Assembly (NCBI GenBank): GCA_910587535.1
Contig: CAJUKM010000005.1
Span: 1 to 48,072, forward strand
Source: an uncultured Bacilli bacterium
GTDB taxonomy: Bacteria; Bacillota_I; Bacilli_A; RF39; UBA660
Direction: 5' to 3'
Length of the DNA: 48,072 nt
Made by a program: the position numbers and the translations under genes. Below, piece after piece: positions 39,546-48,059 of this stretch (its first letter is position 1; the number at the start of each line of letters is the position of its first letter). The notes under the pieces are model-generated. The model searched no databases. It was given only the letters and a program-made list of their open reading frames with translations, and had not been told where the DNA came from.

Positions 39546-39574
39546 TAGAATGAAAAATAGAATAGAGGGAAAAC

Positions 39575-41950
39575 ATGTTATTAGAAAAGAAAAAAACGCT
39601 TACCAATGGAGAACTATATAAATTAGATGGCTATTTTAGAGCTGCCAACTATCTGTCCGTTGGACAACTTTATCTTTTAGATAATCCCCTTTTGAGAAGG
39701 CCTCTTACAATAGATGACGTTAAGAGCAAAGTTGTCGGACATTGGGGAACAGTTCCTGGACAAAATTTTATAATCACCCATTTAAATAGGGCTATTAAAA
39801 AACACGATTTGAATATGATCTTAGTTGTAGGACCAGGGCATGGTGGAAATGCAGCTGTTTCAAATTGTTATCTAGAAGGTACCTATTCCAAATATTATAA
39901 AGATGTAAGCGAAGATGAGAAAGGAATGGCAAAACTTTTTAAGCAGTTTAGTTTCCCTATGGGAATCTCTTCTCACGTCGCTCCAGAAACACCGGGTTCT
40001 ATCAACGAGGGCGGAGAGCTTGGATATTCTCTTGCGCATTCGTTCGGCGCAGTTTTAGATAATAAAGATTTGATAGTCGGCTGTATAGTGGGAGATGGTG
40101 AAGCAGAGACCGGTCCGCTTGCAACGAGTTGGCATTTGAATAAAATAATAAACCCTAAAACGGATGGAACTGTTTTGCCTATATTACATTTAAACGGATA
40201 TAAGATTTCTAATCCGACCGTTTTATCAAGAATACCTAGAAGCGAATTGAAATCGTTTTTCAAAGGTTGTGGCTGGGAGCCTTATTTTGTAGAGGTCACG
40301 AGTACAAATGCGGCACATGAAAAGATGGCTACAGCAATGGATAAAGCTATTAAAGAAATAAAGGCTATAAAGAGGAAAGCAGAAAAAGCTAAAACTATAG
40401 AAAGACCTATTTATCCGATGATCGTGTTGATTTCCAAAAAAGGGTGGACTGGTCCTAAAATGTTTGAAGAAAAAGAGATCGAGGGTACATTTAGGGCACA
40501 TCAAGTTCCTATCACTTTAGATAAAGTATCAGGAAAAAATCTAGATCTATTGGAGTCTTGGCTTAAAAGCTATAATCCAGATGAATTATTCGATGAGAAT
40601 GGTAAACTTAAGAAAGCCTTTGAAAGCATATTGCCTGTTGAAAACAAAAGACTTTTCAACAACCCAGCTACAAACGGAGGAAAACTTTTAAAAGATTTAA
40701 AAGTACCGAATTATAAAAAGTATGGAATAAAGGTCAAGCACGGTGATGTCGTTGCACAAGATATGACAGTTCTTTCGACATATCTAAGAGATGTCATTAA
40801 GATGAATATGAAGAGCGAGAACTTTAGATTGTTCGCGCCAGATGAAACTCTATCTAACAGAATGGCTCCACTTTTCGAGATTACTAATAGACAGTGGAAT
40901 GGAGTTAAGCTAAATAACGACGAATTCATAGATTCTAATGGTGTAATTGTCGATTCTGTATTATCTGAGCACGTATGCGAAGGGTTACTAGAAGGGTATA
41001 TCTTGACTGGAAGACACGGCATATTCGATAGTTATGAAGCGTTTATTCGCGTAGTAGATTCGATGATAAGTCAACATGCGAAATGGCTTAAAGTTTGCAG
41101 TGAGTTACCTTGGAGAGAAAGTATTTCTTCTTTAAATATCATTTTAACTAGTCATTGTTGGCAACAGGATCACAACGGTTATACTCACCAAGATCCAGGT
41201 ATATTAAATCACTTAGTTTCTAAAAAGCCTAGTATAGTGAGAATGTATTTACCACCAGATGCTAATACACTTCTATCGACGGTGGATCACATAATTCAAA
41301 CTAAAGATTATATAAACGTGGTAGTAGCATCCAAGCATCCTAGACCTCAATGGCTATCGATCGATGAGGCCAGTGAGCATTGCGCTAAGGGTGTAGATAT
41401 TTGGAAATGGGCCTCTACTGATTCTGGCAAGGAGCCAGATGTCGTAATAGGTACGGCAGGAGATACTCCGACTCTAGAAGGTCTAGCTGCTGTCTCTTTG
41501 TTACATGAATATATGCCTAAATTGAAAGTGAGATTCGTAAACGTCGTCGATTTGATGCGACTCACTTCGAATAAGCATCATCCTCACGGATTAACCGATA
41601 AAGAGTATGATAAATTATTTACTAAGAATAAACACATAATATTTGCTTTTCACGGTTATCCGTCTTTAATACATGAATTAACCTATAAAAGAACTAATCA
41701 ATTTATGCACGTCCACGGCTATAATGAAGAAGGTACGATTACGACTCCTTTCGATATGAGAGTTCAAAATAAGATGGACAGATATAATTTAGTCTTAGAT
41801 GTCTTAAAGTATGTTAAAAAGTATCCTAAAGAGGGTGAAATTTTGAAAAAGTACTGTAAAGATATGTTAAAAAAACATGCCAATACGATCGGTAAAACAG
41901 GAATGGATATCGAGGAAGTAGAATCTTGGCGTTGGAAGGAATTGAAGTAG
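39575..41950 (+). CDS. xfp: Xylulose-5-phosphate/fructose-6-phosphate phosphoketolase
   Basis: The 791-aa length is typical of the family. Recognisable blocks are VVGHWGTVPGQNFIITHLNR, the thiamine-diphosphate region (CIVGDGEAETGPLATSWH with LHLNGYKISNPTVL), GPGHGGNAAVSNCYLEGTYS, SSHVAPETPGSINEGGELGY and SCHWQQDHNGYTHQDPG-like text (TSHCWQQDHNGYTHQDPGIL). It splits xylulose-5-phosphate or fructose-6-phosphate into acetyl phosphate and a sugar phosphate, so it feeds substrate-level ATP formation via acetate kinase. SD AGAGGG lies before the ATG. It is a single-gene unit with promoter and terminator, likely controlled through the dyad at 39488-39540. Confidence 0.95.
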   Translation: MLLEKKKTLTNGELYKLDGYFRAANYLSVGQLYLLDNPLLRRPLTIDDVKSKVVGHWGTVPGQNFIITHLNRAIKKHDLNMILVVGPGHGGNAAVSNCYLEGTYSKYYKDVSEDEKGMAKLFKQFSFPMGISSHVAPETPGSINEGGELGYSLAHSFGAVLDNKDLIVGCIVGDGEAETGPLATSWHLNKIINPKTDGTVLPILHLNGYKISNPTVLSRIPRSELKSFFKGCGWEPYFVEVTSTNAAHEKMATAMDKAIKEIKAIKRKAEKAKTIERPIYPMIVLISKKGWTGPKMFEEKEIEGTFRAHQVPITLDKVSGKNLDLLESWLKSYNPDELFDENGKLKKAFESILPVENKRLFNNPATNGGKLLKDLKVPNYKKYGIKVKHGDVVAQDMTVLSTYLRDVIKMNMKSENFRLFAPDETLSNRMAPLFEITNRQWNGVKLNNDEFIDSNGVIVDSVLSEHVCEGLLEGYILTGRHGIFDSYEAFIRVVDSMISQHAKWLKVCSELPWRESISSLNIILTSHCWQQDHNGYTHQDPGILNHLVSKKPSIVRMYLPPDANTLLSTVDHIIQTKDYINVVVASKHPRPQWLSIDEASEHCAKGVDIWKWASTDSGKEPDVVIGTAGDTPTLEGLAAVSLLHEYMPKLKVRFVNVVDLMRLTSNKHHPHGLTDKEYDKLFTKNKHIIFAFHGYPSLIHELTYKRTNQFMHVHGYNEEGTITTPFDMRVQNKMDRYNLVLDVLKYVKKYPKEGEILKKYCKDMLKKHANTIGKTGMDIEEVESWRWKELK

Positions 41951-41972
41951 GCGTTGTACTGCTTCTTTTTTT
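41944..41972 (+). terminator. Terminator of phosphoketolase
   Basis: GAAGTAG at 41944-41950 pairs with CTGCTTC at 41959-41965 (one T-G pair), followed by seven T residues. Confidence 0.75.
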
Positions 41973-42033
41973 GTCCTTTTCAGTTATACTTTTTTAGAAA
42001 ATATTGTTATAATTAAGTCGCGAGGTGGAATTC

Positions 42034-43251
42034 TTGAAAGAAAAAAGAAAAGTTATAATATTGGTTGTTATTTTAGCAGTTTTTCTCATAGGTCTGAGTG
42101 TTTTTCTGATAGGACGAAAAATATACAGAGCTAATCTCATTAAAAATGCGACTATCATCGTGGATTTAAAATCGGATCTAAAAGCTTCTTTTGATAGTGG
42201 AGTTAAAGTGAGCGATTTTATAGAAAATATAAACGGGAAATTGATCGACGATTTCGATATAGACACCACTAAATTGGGCTCTAAAAGAATCGAATTCGAT
42301 TATGTCAATGAAGAAGATATAGAGATTCCATACAGTTTTGAAATAGAAGTCATCGATACGAAGGCTCCATATGTTTTATTGGGACAGAGTTATACTATTA
42401 CGACTAGTTTTTCGGGTTCTCTAGAAGAAAAAATCTTGTGCGCCGATGATTACGATGATGAACCGATTTGCAGAATTGAAGGGGTGTATGATACGAATAC
42501 AGTAGGAAAATACAGTTTAAATTTTCATGCAGAAGATTCTAGTGGAAATAAAACCGATATTCCTTTTACGCTAATTGTTAATAAACCTGTTTCAGGCGGC
42601 AATTCTGGAGGTACTTCTACCGGTGGGTTTTCATTTAGTGCCGCAAGAGAAAAACTCGGTCGAGAGGGAGTGCAGTTAGGTATCGACGTTTCATCTTGGC
42701 AGGGAGATATCGATTTTGAAAAAGTAAAAGAAGCTGGTGTCGAGTTCGCATTTGTGAGAGTTGGATCGAAATGGGGATTCGATAAGGATTTTTTCTTAGA
42801 TTCTAAGTTCCACCAGAATATGAAAGGTTTTAACGATGTCGGAATTCCAGTCGGAGCATACTTTTATTCCTATGCAAGAAATGAGGATGAAGCTATAGAA
42901 GAGGCTAAGTGGCTTCTCGAGAACATTAAAGATTACGATGTCGAGCTTCCGATTGCCTTCGATTTCGAGGATTGGAACAACTACAATAAATATAAGATGA
43001 GTCTTTTCAGACTCAATAGAAATGCAGAAGTTTTCATAGAAACAGTAGAAAAAGCCGGTTATAAAGGCATGGTATACGGAAGTGTGAACAGACTAAACAA
43101 ACTATTAAAAACCGAAGGAAAAGAGATTTGGGTGGCACACTATACGACGAATGCCGATTATTCGAAATCTTATAAGTTTTGGCAATTTAGTGCATCTGGT
43201 CAAGTACCAGGAATAAATGCGGCAGTCGATTTGGATGTGATGTACAAATGA
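42034..43251 (+). CDS. Membrane-anchored GH25 lysozyme with Ig-like domains
   Basis: A TTG start at 42034 has GAGGTG six bases upstream; the GTG at 42025 would lie inside the SD. The 405 residues give an N-terminal anchor helix (VIILVVILAVFLIGLSVFLI), then two beta domains of the DUF5011/HYR kind (about 40-180; DTKAPYVLLGQSY, GKYSLNFHAEDSSGNKT), then a Gly/Ser linker. A GH25 catalytic domain follows (about 205-405: LGIDVSSWQGDIDF, VGAYFYSYARN, AFDFEDW, WQFSASGQVPGIN). It would cut peptidoglycan glycan strands outside the membrane. It is the first gene of an operon in which every gene overlaps the next; the overlap with the SDR is four bases (ATGA). Confidence 0.88.
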   Translation: MKEKRKVIILVVILAVFLIGLSVFLIGRKIYRANLIKNATIIVDLKSDLKASFDSGVKVSDFIENINGKLIDDFDIDTTKLGSKRIEFDYVNEEDIEIPYSFEIEVIDTKAPYVLLGQSYTITTSFSGSLEEKILCADDYDDEPICRIEGVYDTNTVGKYSLNFHAEDSSGNKTDIPFTLIVNKPVSGGNSGGTSTGGFSFSAAREKLGREGVQLGIDVSSWQGDIDFEKVKEAGVEFAFVRVGSKWGFDKDFFLDSKFHQNMKGFNDVGIPVGAYFYSYARNEDEAIEEAKWLLENIKDYDVELPIAFDFEDWNNYNKYKMSLFRLNRNAEVFIETVEKAGYKGMVYGSVNRLNKLLKTEGKEIWVAHYTTNADYSKSYKFWQFSASGQVPGINAAVDLDVMYK

Positions 43252-43976
43252 GAAAGAATGTTTTAATCACTGGAGCGTCTAGCGATCTTGGAATTTCTAT
43301 CGCTTCGTTATTCGCTAACAACGGTTATGATATAATTGCAACGTATTTGAGTAATTTAGAAGGGGTTCAAGCACTTAAATCGAAACTAGAATCTACATAC
43401 TCAATTAATGTGTCATTATTTCATGTCGACTTGAGAGATGAGAAAAGAATTGAAGAATTTGTTCACAGTATCGAAAGAGTTGACGTACTAGTAAATAATG
43501 CAGCTTGGAATGATGACTGTGATGTCTTCGATAAAGGCCAAGAAGACTTTGTAACGGCATTTAAAGTCAATGCTATAGGGCCATTCATATTGTCGAAGTG
43601 TCTTTATGAAAAACTTAGAAGCGTCAGAGGATCTATCGTAAACGTAGCGTCTACTAATGGCATAGATACGATGTATCCAGAGAGTATCGATTATGATTCT
43701 TCTAAAGCTGCTTTAATCAATATAACTAAGAATTTAGCTAAGGCTTTTTCGCCTGAAGTTAGAGTAAATGCTGTTGCACCTGGATGGATAAACACTAGTA
43801 GTACAAAAGATATGCGAGATACTTTTAGAGATGATGAAGAAAAGAAAATTTTATTAAATCGATTTGCCGAAGTAGATGAGATTGCGCAGGTCGTCTATTT
43901 TGTCGCATCAGATGATGCGTCGTATATCAATGGTGCGGTTTTAAGAGTGGATGGAGGTATATCTAATGAATATTGA
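43248..43976 (+). CDS. SDR oxidoreductase
   Basis: The 242-aa protein has a cofactor motif ITGASSDLG, NNAAWN in place of NNAG, Ser in NVASTNG, catalytic YDSSK and the C-terminal SYINGAVLRVDGG. It is a classical NAD(P)-dependent SDR, close in layout to FabG, with unknown substrate. It is the second gene of the operon: it overlaps the GH25 gene by four bases and the PLP enzyme by 11. Its company with a lysozyme and a PLP-dependent lyase is unusual for an SDR. Confidence 0.88.
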   Translation: MRKNVLITGASSDLGISIASLFANNGYDIIATYLSNLEGVQALKSKLESTYSINVSLFHVDLRDEKRIEEFVHSIERVDVLVNNAAWNDDCDVFDKGQEDFVTAFKVNAIGPFILSKCLYEKLRSVRGSIVNVASTNGIDTMYPESIDYDSSKAALINITKNLAKAFSPEVRVNAVAPGWINTSSTKDMRDTFRDDEEKKILLNRFAEVDEIAQVVYFVASDDASYINGAVLRVDGGISNEY

Positions 43977-45201
43977 AAACATTATTTTAGAAGCTGAAAA
44001 AAATTTGAGTGAACAATTTAGAGAAATAGATGAGAGGACAATTAGAAATAGCAAAAAAGTATTAGAAGCTTTTCATAGAAATAAGATCGGAGAGGCGCAC
44101 TTTTCTTCTACTACTGGATATGGTTACAACGATATCGGTAGAGATAAAATAGAAGAAATTTTTAGAGATGTTTTAGGTGCCGAGAGTGCCCTTGTAAGAA
44201 ATCAGTTCATATCTGGATCACACGCCCTTACGGTCGCTTTTTTTGCATTTTTAAGGCCTGATGATGAATTTTTGTGTATCACTGGAGAACCATACGATAC
44301 ATTAAAAGAAGTAATAGGGATAAAGGAAAATGAAAGTTCTTTAAAGTCGTATAATATAAATTATGATCAAGTCGATCTCATCGAAGATGATTTCGATGTA
44401 GAAGAGATTCTATCTAGAATAAAGAACAAAAATTATAAACTCATACATATCCAAAGATCGAGAGGATATTCTAAAAGGGCTAGTATAACTATAGACAAAT
44501 TAGAAAGAGTCGTAAAGGAGATTCGAAGGGTTGACGAGGATGTCATAATAATGGTCGACAACTGTTATTGTGAGCTCGTCGAAGATAAATCTCCTCTTGA
44601 AGTTGGGGCTGATATAATTGTCGGGTCTCTTATAAAGAATTTGGGAGGAGGAATCGCTCCTAATGGTGCATATATTGCAGGGAAAAAATGTCTTGTCGAT
44701 CTTGCAGGAGAACGGTTGACTTTACCCGGAGAGGGAAGAGAAGTCGGACCTAGTTTAGGTGTGAACAGTGAATTTTTAAGAGGAATATATATGGCACCTA
44801 GTGTGGTAGGGAGCAGCTTAAAAATCTCCGTTCTAGTGTCATATGTATTAGATAAAATGGGGTATGAGGTATCTCCCAAGTTTGATGAGAAAAGGGCCGA
44901 TATCGTCTCGATGATAACTTTTCATAACCGAGACACCTTAATAAAATTTGTCCAAGGTATACAAAAAGGTTCTGCAATAGATTCTAATGCTTTACCGATG
45001 CCAACAGAGATGCCCGGATATGAAGACGATATCATTATGGCTTCGGGCAGTTTTATCCAAGGCTCATCCATAGAAATAAGCTGTGATGGACCATTAAGAG
45101 AGCCATATATTGCTTACTTGCAAGGTGGACTAACTTACGAATATGGAAAGTTGGCACTCATAAGTGCTCTTAGAGAGATAATCGATGATAGTGAACGGTA
45201 A
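43966..45201 (+). CDS. YnbB-type PLP-dependent enzyme (methionine gamma-lyase/aluminium-resistance family)
   Basis: ATG at 43966 has GGAGG nine bases upstream. The 411-aa protein is of the YnbB family: HFSSTTGYGYNDIGRDKIEE at the start; ALVRNQFISGSHALTVAFFA; IHIQRSRGYSKRASITI; the PLP-lysine region IVGSLIKNLGGGIAPNGAYI; and LGVNSEFLRGIYMAPSVVGS. It is a fold-type I PLP enzyme. Members are annotated as methionine gamma-lyase or aluminium-resistance protein, with little direct biochemistry. It overlaps the 95-aa gene by 17 bases. Confidence 0.9.
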   Translation: MNIENIILEAEKNLSEQFREIDERTIRNSKKVLEAFHRNKIGEAHFSSTTGYGYNDIGRDKIEEIFRDVLGAESALVRNQFISGSHALTVAFFAFLRPDDEFLCITGEPYDTLKEVIGIKENESSLKSYNINYDQVDLIEDDFDVEEILSRIKNKNYKLIHIQRSRGYSKRASITIDKLERVVKEIRRVDEDVIIMVDNCYCELVEDKSPLEVGADIIVGSLIKNLGGGIAPNGAYIAGKKCLVDLAGERLTLPGEGREVGPSLGVNSEFLRGIYMAPSVVGSSLKISVLVSYVLDKMGYEVSPKFDEKRADIVSMITFHNRDTLIKFVQGIQKGSAIDSNALPMPTEMPGYEDDIIMASGSFIQGSSIEISCDGPLREPYIAYLQGGLTYEYGKLALISALREIIDDSER

Positions 45202-45472
45202 AAAATATGATATGGAGTCTCTTTTAAAAGATATCGATTTTAATGCTCATTCTTTTAAAAAAGTTGGAAACCTAATGCTTACTTTTAAAGAAATAGATAT
45301 TTTAGAGAGATATTATATAGATTATGCCAGGGCTAGTTCTTTAAAAGACTTAATGATAAAGATACGAGAAGTCATCGAAGATGAAGAATATGACGAAGAT
45401 TGTATCGATGAACTAGATTATGTGCTCGATGCGATAAGTGAAAGAGATTATTATGAAAATACCAATAAATAA
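45185..45472 (+). CDS. Hypothetical protein, 95 aa, acidic and helical
   Basis: It starts with ATG at 45185 inside the end of the PLP enzyme gene; a GTG at 45191 is an alternative. It shows helical text with a very acidic C-terminal part (EVIEDEEYDEDCIDELDYVL). There is no membrane segment or known motif. It overlaps the GDPD gene by 20 bases, so it sits between two coupled enzymes, which supports it as a real gene. Function unknown. Confidence 0.65.
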   Translation: MIVNGKKYDMESLLKDIDFNAHSFKKVGNLMLTFKEIDILERYYIDYARASSLKDLMIKIREVIEDEEYDEDCIDELDYVLDAISERDYYENTNK

Positions 45473-46145
45473 TCTCAAGATAGCTCATAGGGGACTACAC
45501 GATGAAACCGTACCTGAAAATAGTATTCTAGCGTTTAAAAAGTGCTTAGAAGAAGGTATTCCTATCGAATTAGATGTACATTTGATAAAGGACGGGAACC
45601 TCGTTGTATTCCACGACGATAATTTAAAGAGATTGACTGGAATCGATAAAAAGATTAAAAATCTTTCTAGAGAAGAATTGGCGAGCATCAAATTAAGTAA
45701 TTCAAACGAGCAAATACCATTCTTAGATGAAGTTCTTAAATTAGTAGATGGCAAAGTATTATTGGATATCGAAATCAAGACCGATAAAGGCTCTTTTAAA
45801 ATATGTAAAAGAGTTGCGGAAATGCTCGATATTTATAATGGACCATTTATGGTAAAGAGTTTTAACCCATTATATGTGGCGTGGTTTAGGTTTTTAAGGC
45901 CTAATTATCAAAGAGGTCTTTTAGCTTCAAAGTTAACTAGTTCCTCTCTACCAGCAGTAATCAAGTGGCTCTTGTATGAGATGGCTTTTAATTTTTTGTG
46001 TAAACCAGATTTTTTAGCGATAAGCAAGGATGATTATTCTTCAAAAAAAATAGAAAAACTAAATAAAAAGTATCCAATTTTATTGTGGGTTACTGAAGAT
46101 GACGATCCTATATTCGACGGAGTCATATTTGAAAGAAAGATGTAA
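45453..46145 (+). CDS. Glycerophosphodiester phosphodiesterase-family protein
   Basis: ATG at 45453 is preferred over the GTG at 45438; AAAGAG lies nine bases upstream of it. The 230-aa protein has the GDPD motifs HRGLHDETVPENSILAF, IELDVHLIKDGNLVVFHDD and, further down, VLLDIEIKT and FMVKSFNPLYVAWFR. The catalytic set (His, Glu/Asp pair, second His) is intact. It hydrolyses glycerophosphodiesters to sn-glycerol 3-phosphate and an alcohol; in envelope genes it can act on teichoic-acid or lipid products. No signal peptide is present. It is the last gene of the operon. Confidence 0.88.
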   Translation: MKIPINNLKIAHRGLHDETVPENSILAFKKCLEEGIPIELDVHLIKDGNLVVFHDDNLKRLTGIDKKIKNLSREELASIKLSNSNEQIPFLDEVLKLVDGKVLLDIEIKTDKGSFKICKRVAEMLDIYNGPFMVKSFNPLYVAWFRFLRPNYQRGLLASKLTSSSLPAVIKWLLYEMAFNFLCKPDFLAISKDDYSSKKIEKLNKKYPILLWVTEDDDPIFDGVIFERKM

Positions 46146-46152
46146 AAGTAAG

Positions 46153-46307
46153 GTAAATTTACATTTTTCTTTTTCCTTTAAATTACGCAAGCTTTTTCCC
46201 TTTGTCTTTATAAATAAAGTGCCTGCTTTGTAAAAATTTGTAAATTTACAATAACTATTTTTGAAATAATTAAATAAAAAACATTGTGTTTTATTGCAGT
46301 TTATAAT
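46153..46307 (+). promoter_or_regulatory. Upstream region of the 162-aa orphan: two GTAAATTTAC palindromes and a -10 box
   Basis: GTAAATTTAC occurs at 46153-46162 and, inside the perfect 14-bp palindrome TTGTAAATTTACAA, at 46238-46251. A TATAAT lies at 46302-46307. I could not match the palindrome to a named regulator with confidence; it may be an operator for the downstream gene. Confidence 0.45.
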
Positions 46308-46331
46308 AGAATATACACTCAAAGGAGAGTT

Positions 46332-46337
46332 ATGTAA
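46332..46337 (+). other. Start-stop element (ATG-TAA) in front of the 162-aa orphan
   Basis: The SD AAAGGAG (46321-46327) is four bases from an ATG directly followed by TAA, whereas the true start ATG at 46340 is 12 bases away. The SD thus points at a one-codon frame that ends two bases before the gene. It could lower translation or be a neutral coincidence. Confidence 0.4.
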
Positions 46338-46339
46338 TT

Positions 46340-46828
46340 ATGACTGAACAAATGATAAACTTACAAAGAGCTTTTAAAATAGGAGTTTTAAATAATTTGG
46401 AGGCTATAGTAAAATTGATAGATGCGAATAAAGCCAACGCTATGGAACTAACTGAAATGATGAAAAGTACTACTTTTGAAGAAAGAATACTAGTTTGCGG
46501 AGCTGTTTTAAAGCATGTGGGAGAAGAAGCTGCTAAACCCGTCGAAAGAGCAAATAAAATACTATTATATAGAAGGTTAAAAAGCTTGAAAGATGCGATT
46601 AAAGAGGGTACACATGAGGTTTTTTTGAGTGAGATCAGTAGTAGAGAATTGCTAGAAATGTCTAGAATAATCGCTATTAAAGACGATAGTGAGATAACTG
46701 ATATAGAGCGTGCTTGTTTAACAGTGATTGATGAGAGCTTAGGAAGTAAAATGACCGAGGATTATGTCGATGACTCTGTCGATAAAGCGGTTGCTTCTGA
46801 AAGAATCGATATGCCAAAGAGCATGTAA
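46340..46828 (+). CDS. Hypothetical protein, 162 aa, helical
   Basis: The text is helical throughout (FKIGVLNNLEAIVKLIDANK, then ERANKILLYRRLKSLKDAIK and so on) with an acidic C-terminus. There is no signal peptide, membrane helix or known motif. A promoter region with palindromes lies upstream and a strong shared terminator downstream, so it is a single-gene unit. I recognise no family. Confidence 0.6.
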   Translation: MTEQMINLQRAFKIGVLNNLEAIVKLIDANKANAMELTEMMKSTTFEERILVCGAVLKHVGEEAAKPVERANKILLYRRLKSLKDAIKEGTHEVFLSEISSRELLEMSRIIAIKDDSEITDIERACLTVIDESLGSKMTEDYVDDSVDKAVASERIDMPKSM

Positions 46829-46829
46829 T

Positions 46830-46857
46830 AATGAAGGTACTAACCTTCATTTTTTTA
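46830..46857. terminator. Bidirectional terminator between orphan and cytidine deaminase
   Basis: AATGAAGGT at 46830-46838 pairs perfectly with ACCTTCATT at 46843-46851 around ACTA, followed by T residues. It serves both converging genes. Confidence 0.85.
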
Positions 46858-47236
46858 AATCTTCTTCATTAAAAGGGTATGGACACAATTCCTCTACAGT
46901 ATGAGATATCGTCTCTCCTCTAGGGTTCATTGCAATAATTATTTTGTCAGGTTCAAACATTTCACTTATGACCATTCTGCAAAGAAAGCAAGACATGCCA
47001 ATTTTTTCGTTGTCACACATCACATATAAGCTTTCAAAATCTTTCTTTTTGTAACCAGCTGAAATGGCACTTACTATTGCACTTCTCTCAGCACAGATCG
47101 TCGCACCATACGATGCGTTTTCGACGTTGACTCCAGAAAATTCTTTTCCGTCTTTCATTACTGCTATACAGGCAACTTTATAGTTTGAATACGGACTATA
47201 GGAATTGTTTAATAGTTTTAATAGTTTATCTTTCAT
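46847..47236 (-). CDS. cdd: Cytidine deaminase
   Basis: The 129-aa protein is the usual size of the tetrameric enzyme. Motifs: SPYSNYKVACIAV, FSGVNVENASYGATICAERSA with the zinc Cys and catalytic Glu (CAE), and SCFLCRMVISE with the other two Cys (the usual PCGxCRQ is changed to SCFLCRM). It deaminates cytidine and deoxycytidine to uridine forms in pyrimidine salvage. The Pro and Gln changes in the second motif are unusual, but the zinc ligands are intact. Confidence 0.9.
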   Translation of the reverse strand: MKDKLLKLLNNSYSPYSNYKVACIAVMKDGKEFSGVNVENASYGATICAERSAIVSAISAGYKKKDFESLYVMCDNEKIGMSCFLCRMVISEMFEPDKIIIAMNPRGETISHTVEELCPYPFNEEDLKK

Positions 47237-47333
47237 ATTAAATCCTCTCTACTTTATAGCAATAACTTACCTAAAAGTGAGACTATTGTCAATCTTTTTA
47301 TGATATAATTTGGATTGAAGAGGTGAAGTGCTT

Positions 47334-48059
47334 ATGGACCTTAAACAAGTAGGGAGTCGTACTTATTACATAGATAATCCAACTAATATCGGCATATTTA
47401 AAATCGATGATGAAAAAGTCTATTTGATCGATTCTGGCAATGATAAAGATGCTGGAAGAAAAATAATGAAGATCATCGAAGCTAATGGATTTAAAGTGGA
47501 AGGAATTTTAGCGACCCACTCAAATGCCGATCATGTAGGAGGAAACAAATACATCCAAGATAAAACCGGATGCTGTATCTTTTCTTCCAATATCGAACAG
47601 TGTTTTTTAGAAAATCCAATTTTGGAAGCTTCATTTTTGTATGGAGGCTATCCTTTTAAAGATTTGAGAAATAAATTTTTGATGGCCAAAGAGTCTAGTT
47701 CTCTAAAACTAACCGATTTAGATGTACAAGGAATAGAATATTTCCCTTTAAAAGGGCATTTCTTCGACATGGTGGGATATAAAACAGTAGATGATGTATT
47801 TTTTCTAGGAGATTCCCTTTTTAGTGAAGATATCATATCTAAATATCACATATTTTTTATCTACGATGTAAAAGCCTTTTTAGAAACTTTAGATTATTTA
47901 GATTCTTTAGATGGTAAGTTATTCATCCCATCTCATGCCAGGGCAGTCGACGACATATCAAAACTTACGGATTTAAATAGAAAAAAAGTAAAGGAAATCG
48001 CAGATAAAATAATAGAGATTTGGTACTATAAAAGTGTAAGAAGTAGATCTAGTAGTTAG
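47334..48059 (+). CDS. Metallo-beta-lactamase-fold hydrolase
   Basis: ATG at 47334 follows GAGGTGA; the GTG at 47328 is too close to it. In 241 aa the zinc motif is THSNADHVGG (the usual HxHxDH is here HSNADH, i.e. one His replaced by Asn), followed by PLKGHFFDMVGY, FFLGDSLFSE and IPSHARAVDD. The N-terminal IDNPTNIGIFKIDDEKVYLI and DSGNDKDAGRKI fit a group of small Firmicute hydrolases. After IADKIIEIW the ending YYKSVRSRSSS looks unlike the usual C-terminal domain of related proteins, so the gene may be shortened by a frameshift or stop close to the window end. Confidence 0.8.
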   Translation: MDLKQVGSRTYYIDNPTNIGIFKIDDEKVYLIDSGNDKDAGRKIMKIIEANGFKVEGILATHSNADHVGGNKYIQDKTGCCIFSSNIEQCFLENPILEASFLYGGYPFKDLRNKFLMAKESSSLKLTDLDVQGIEYFPLKGHFFDMVGYKTVDDVFFLGDSLFSEDIISKYHIFFIYDVKAFLETLDYLDSLDGKLFIPSHARAVDDISKLTDLNRKKVKEIADKIIEIWYYKSVRSRSSS

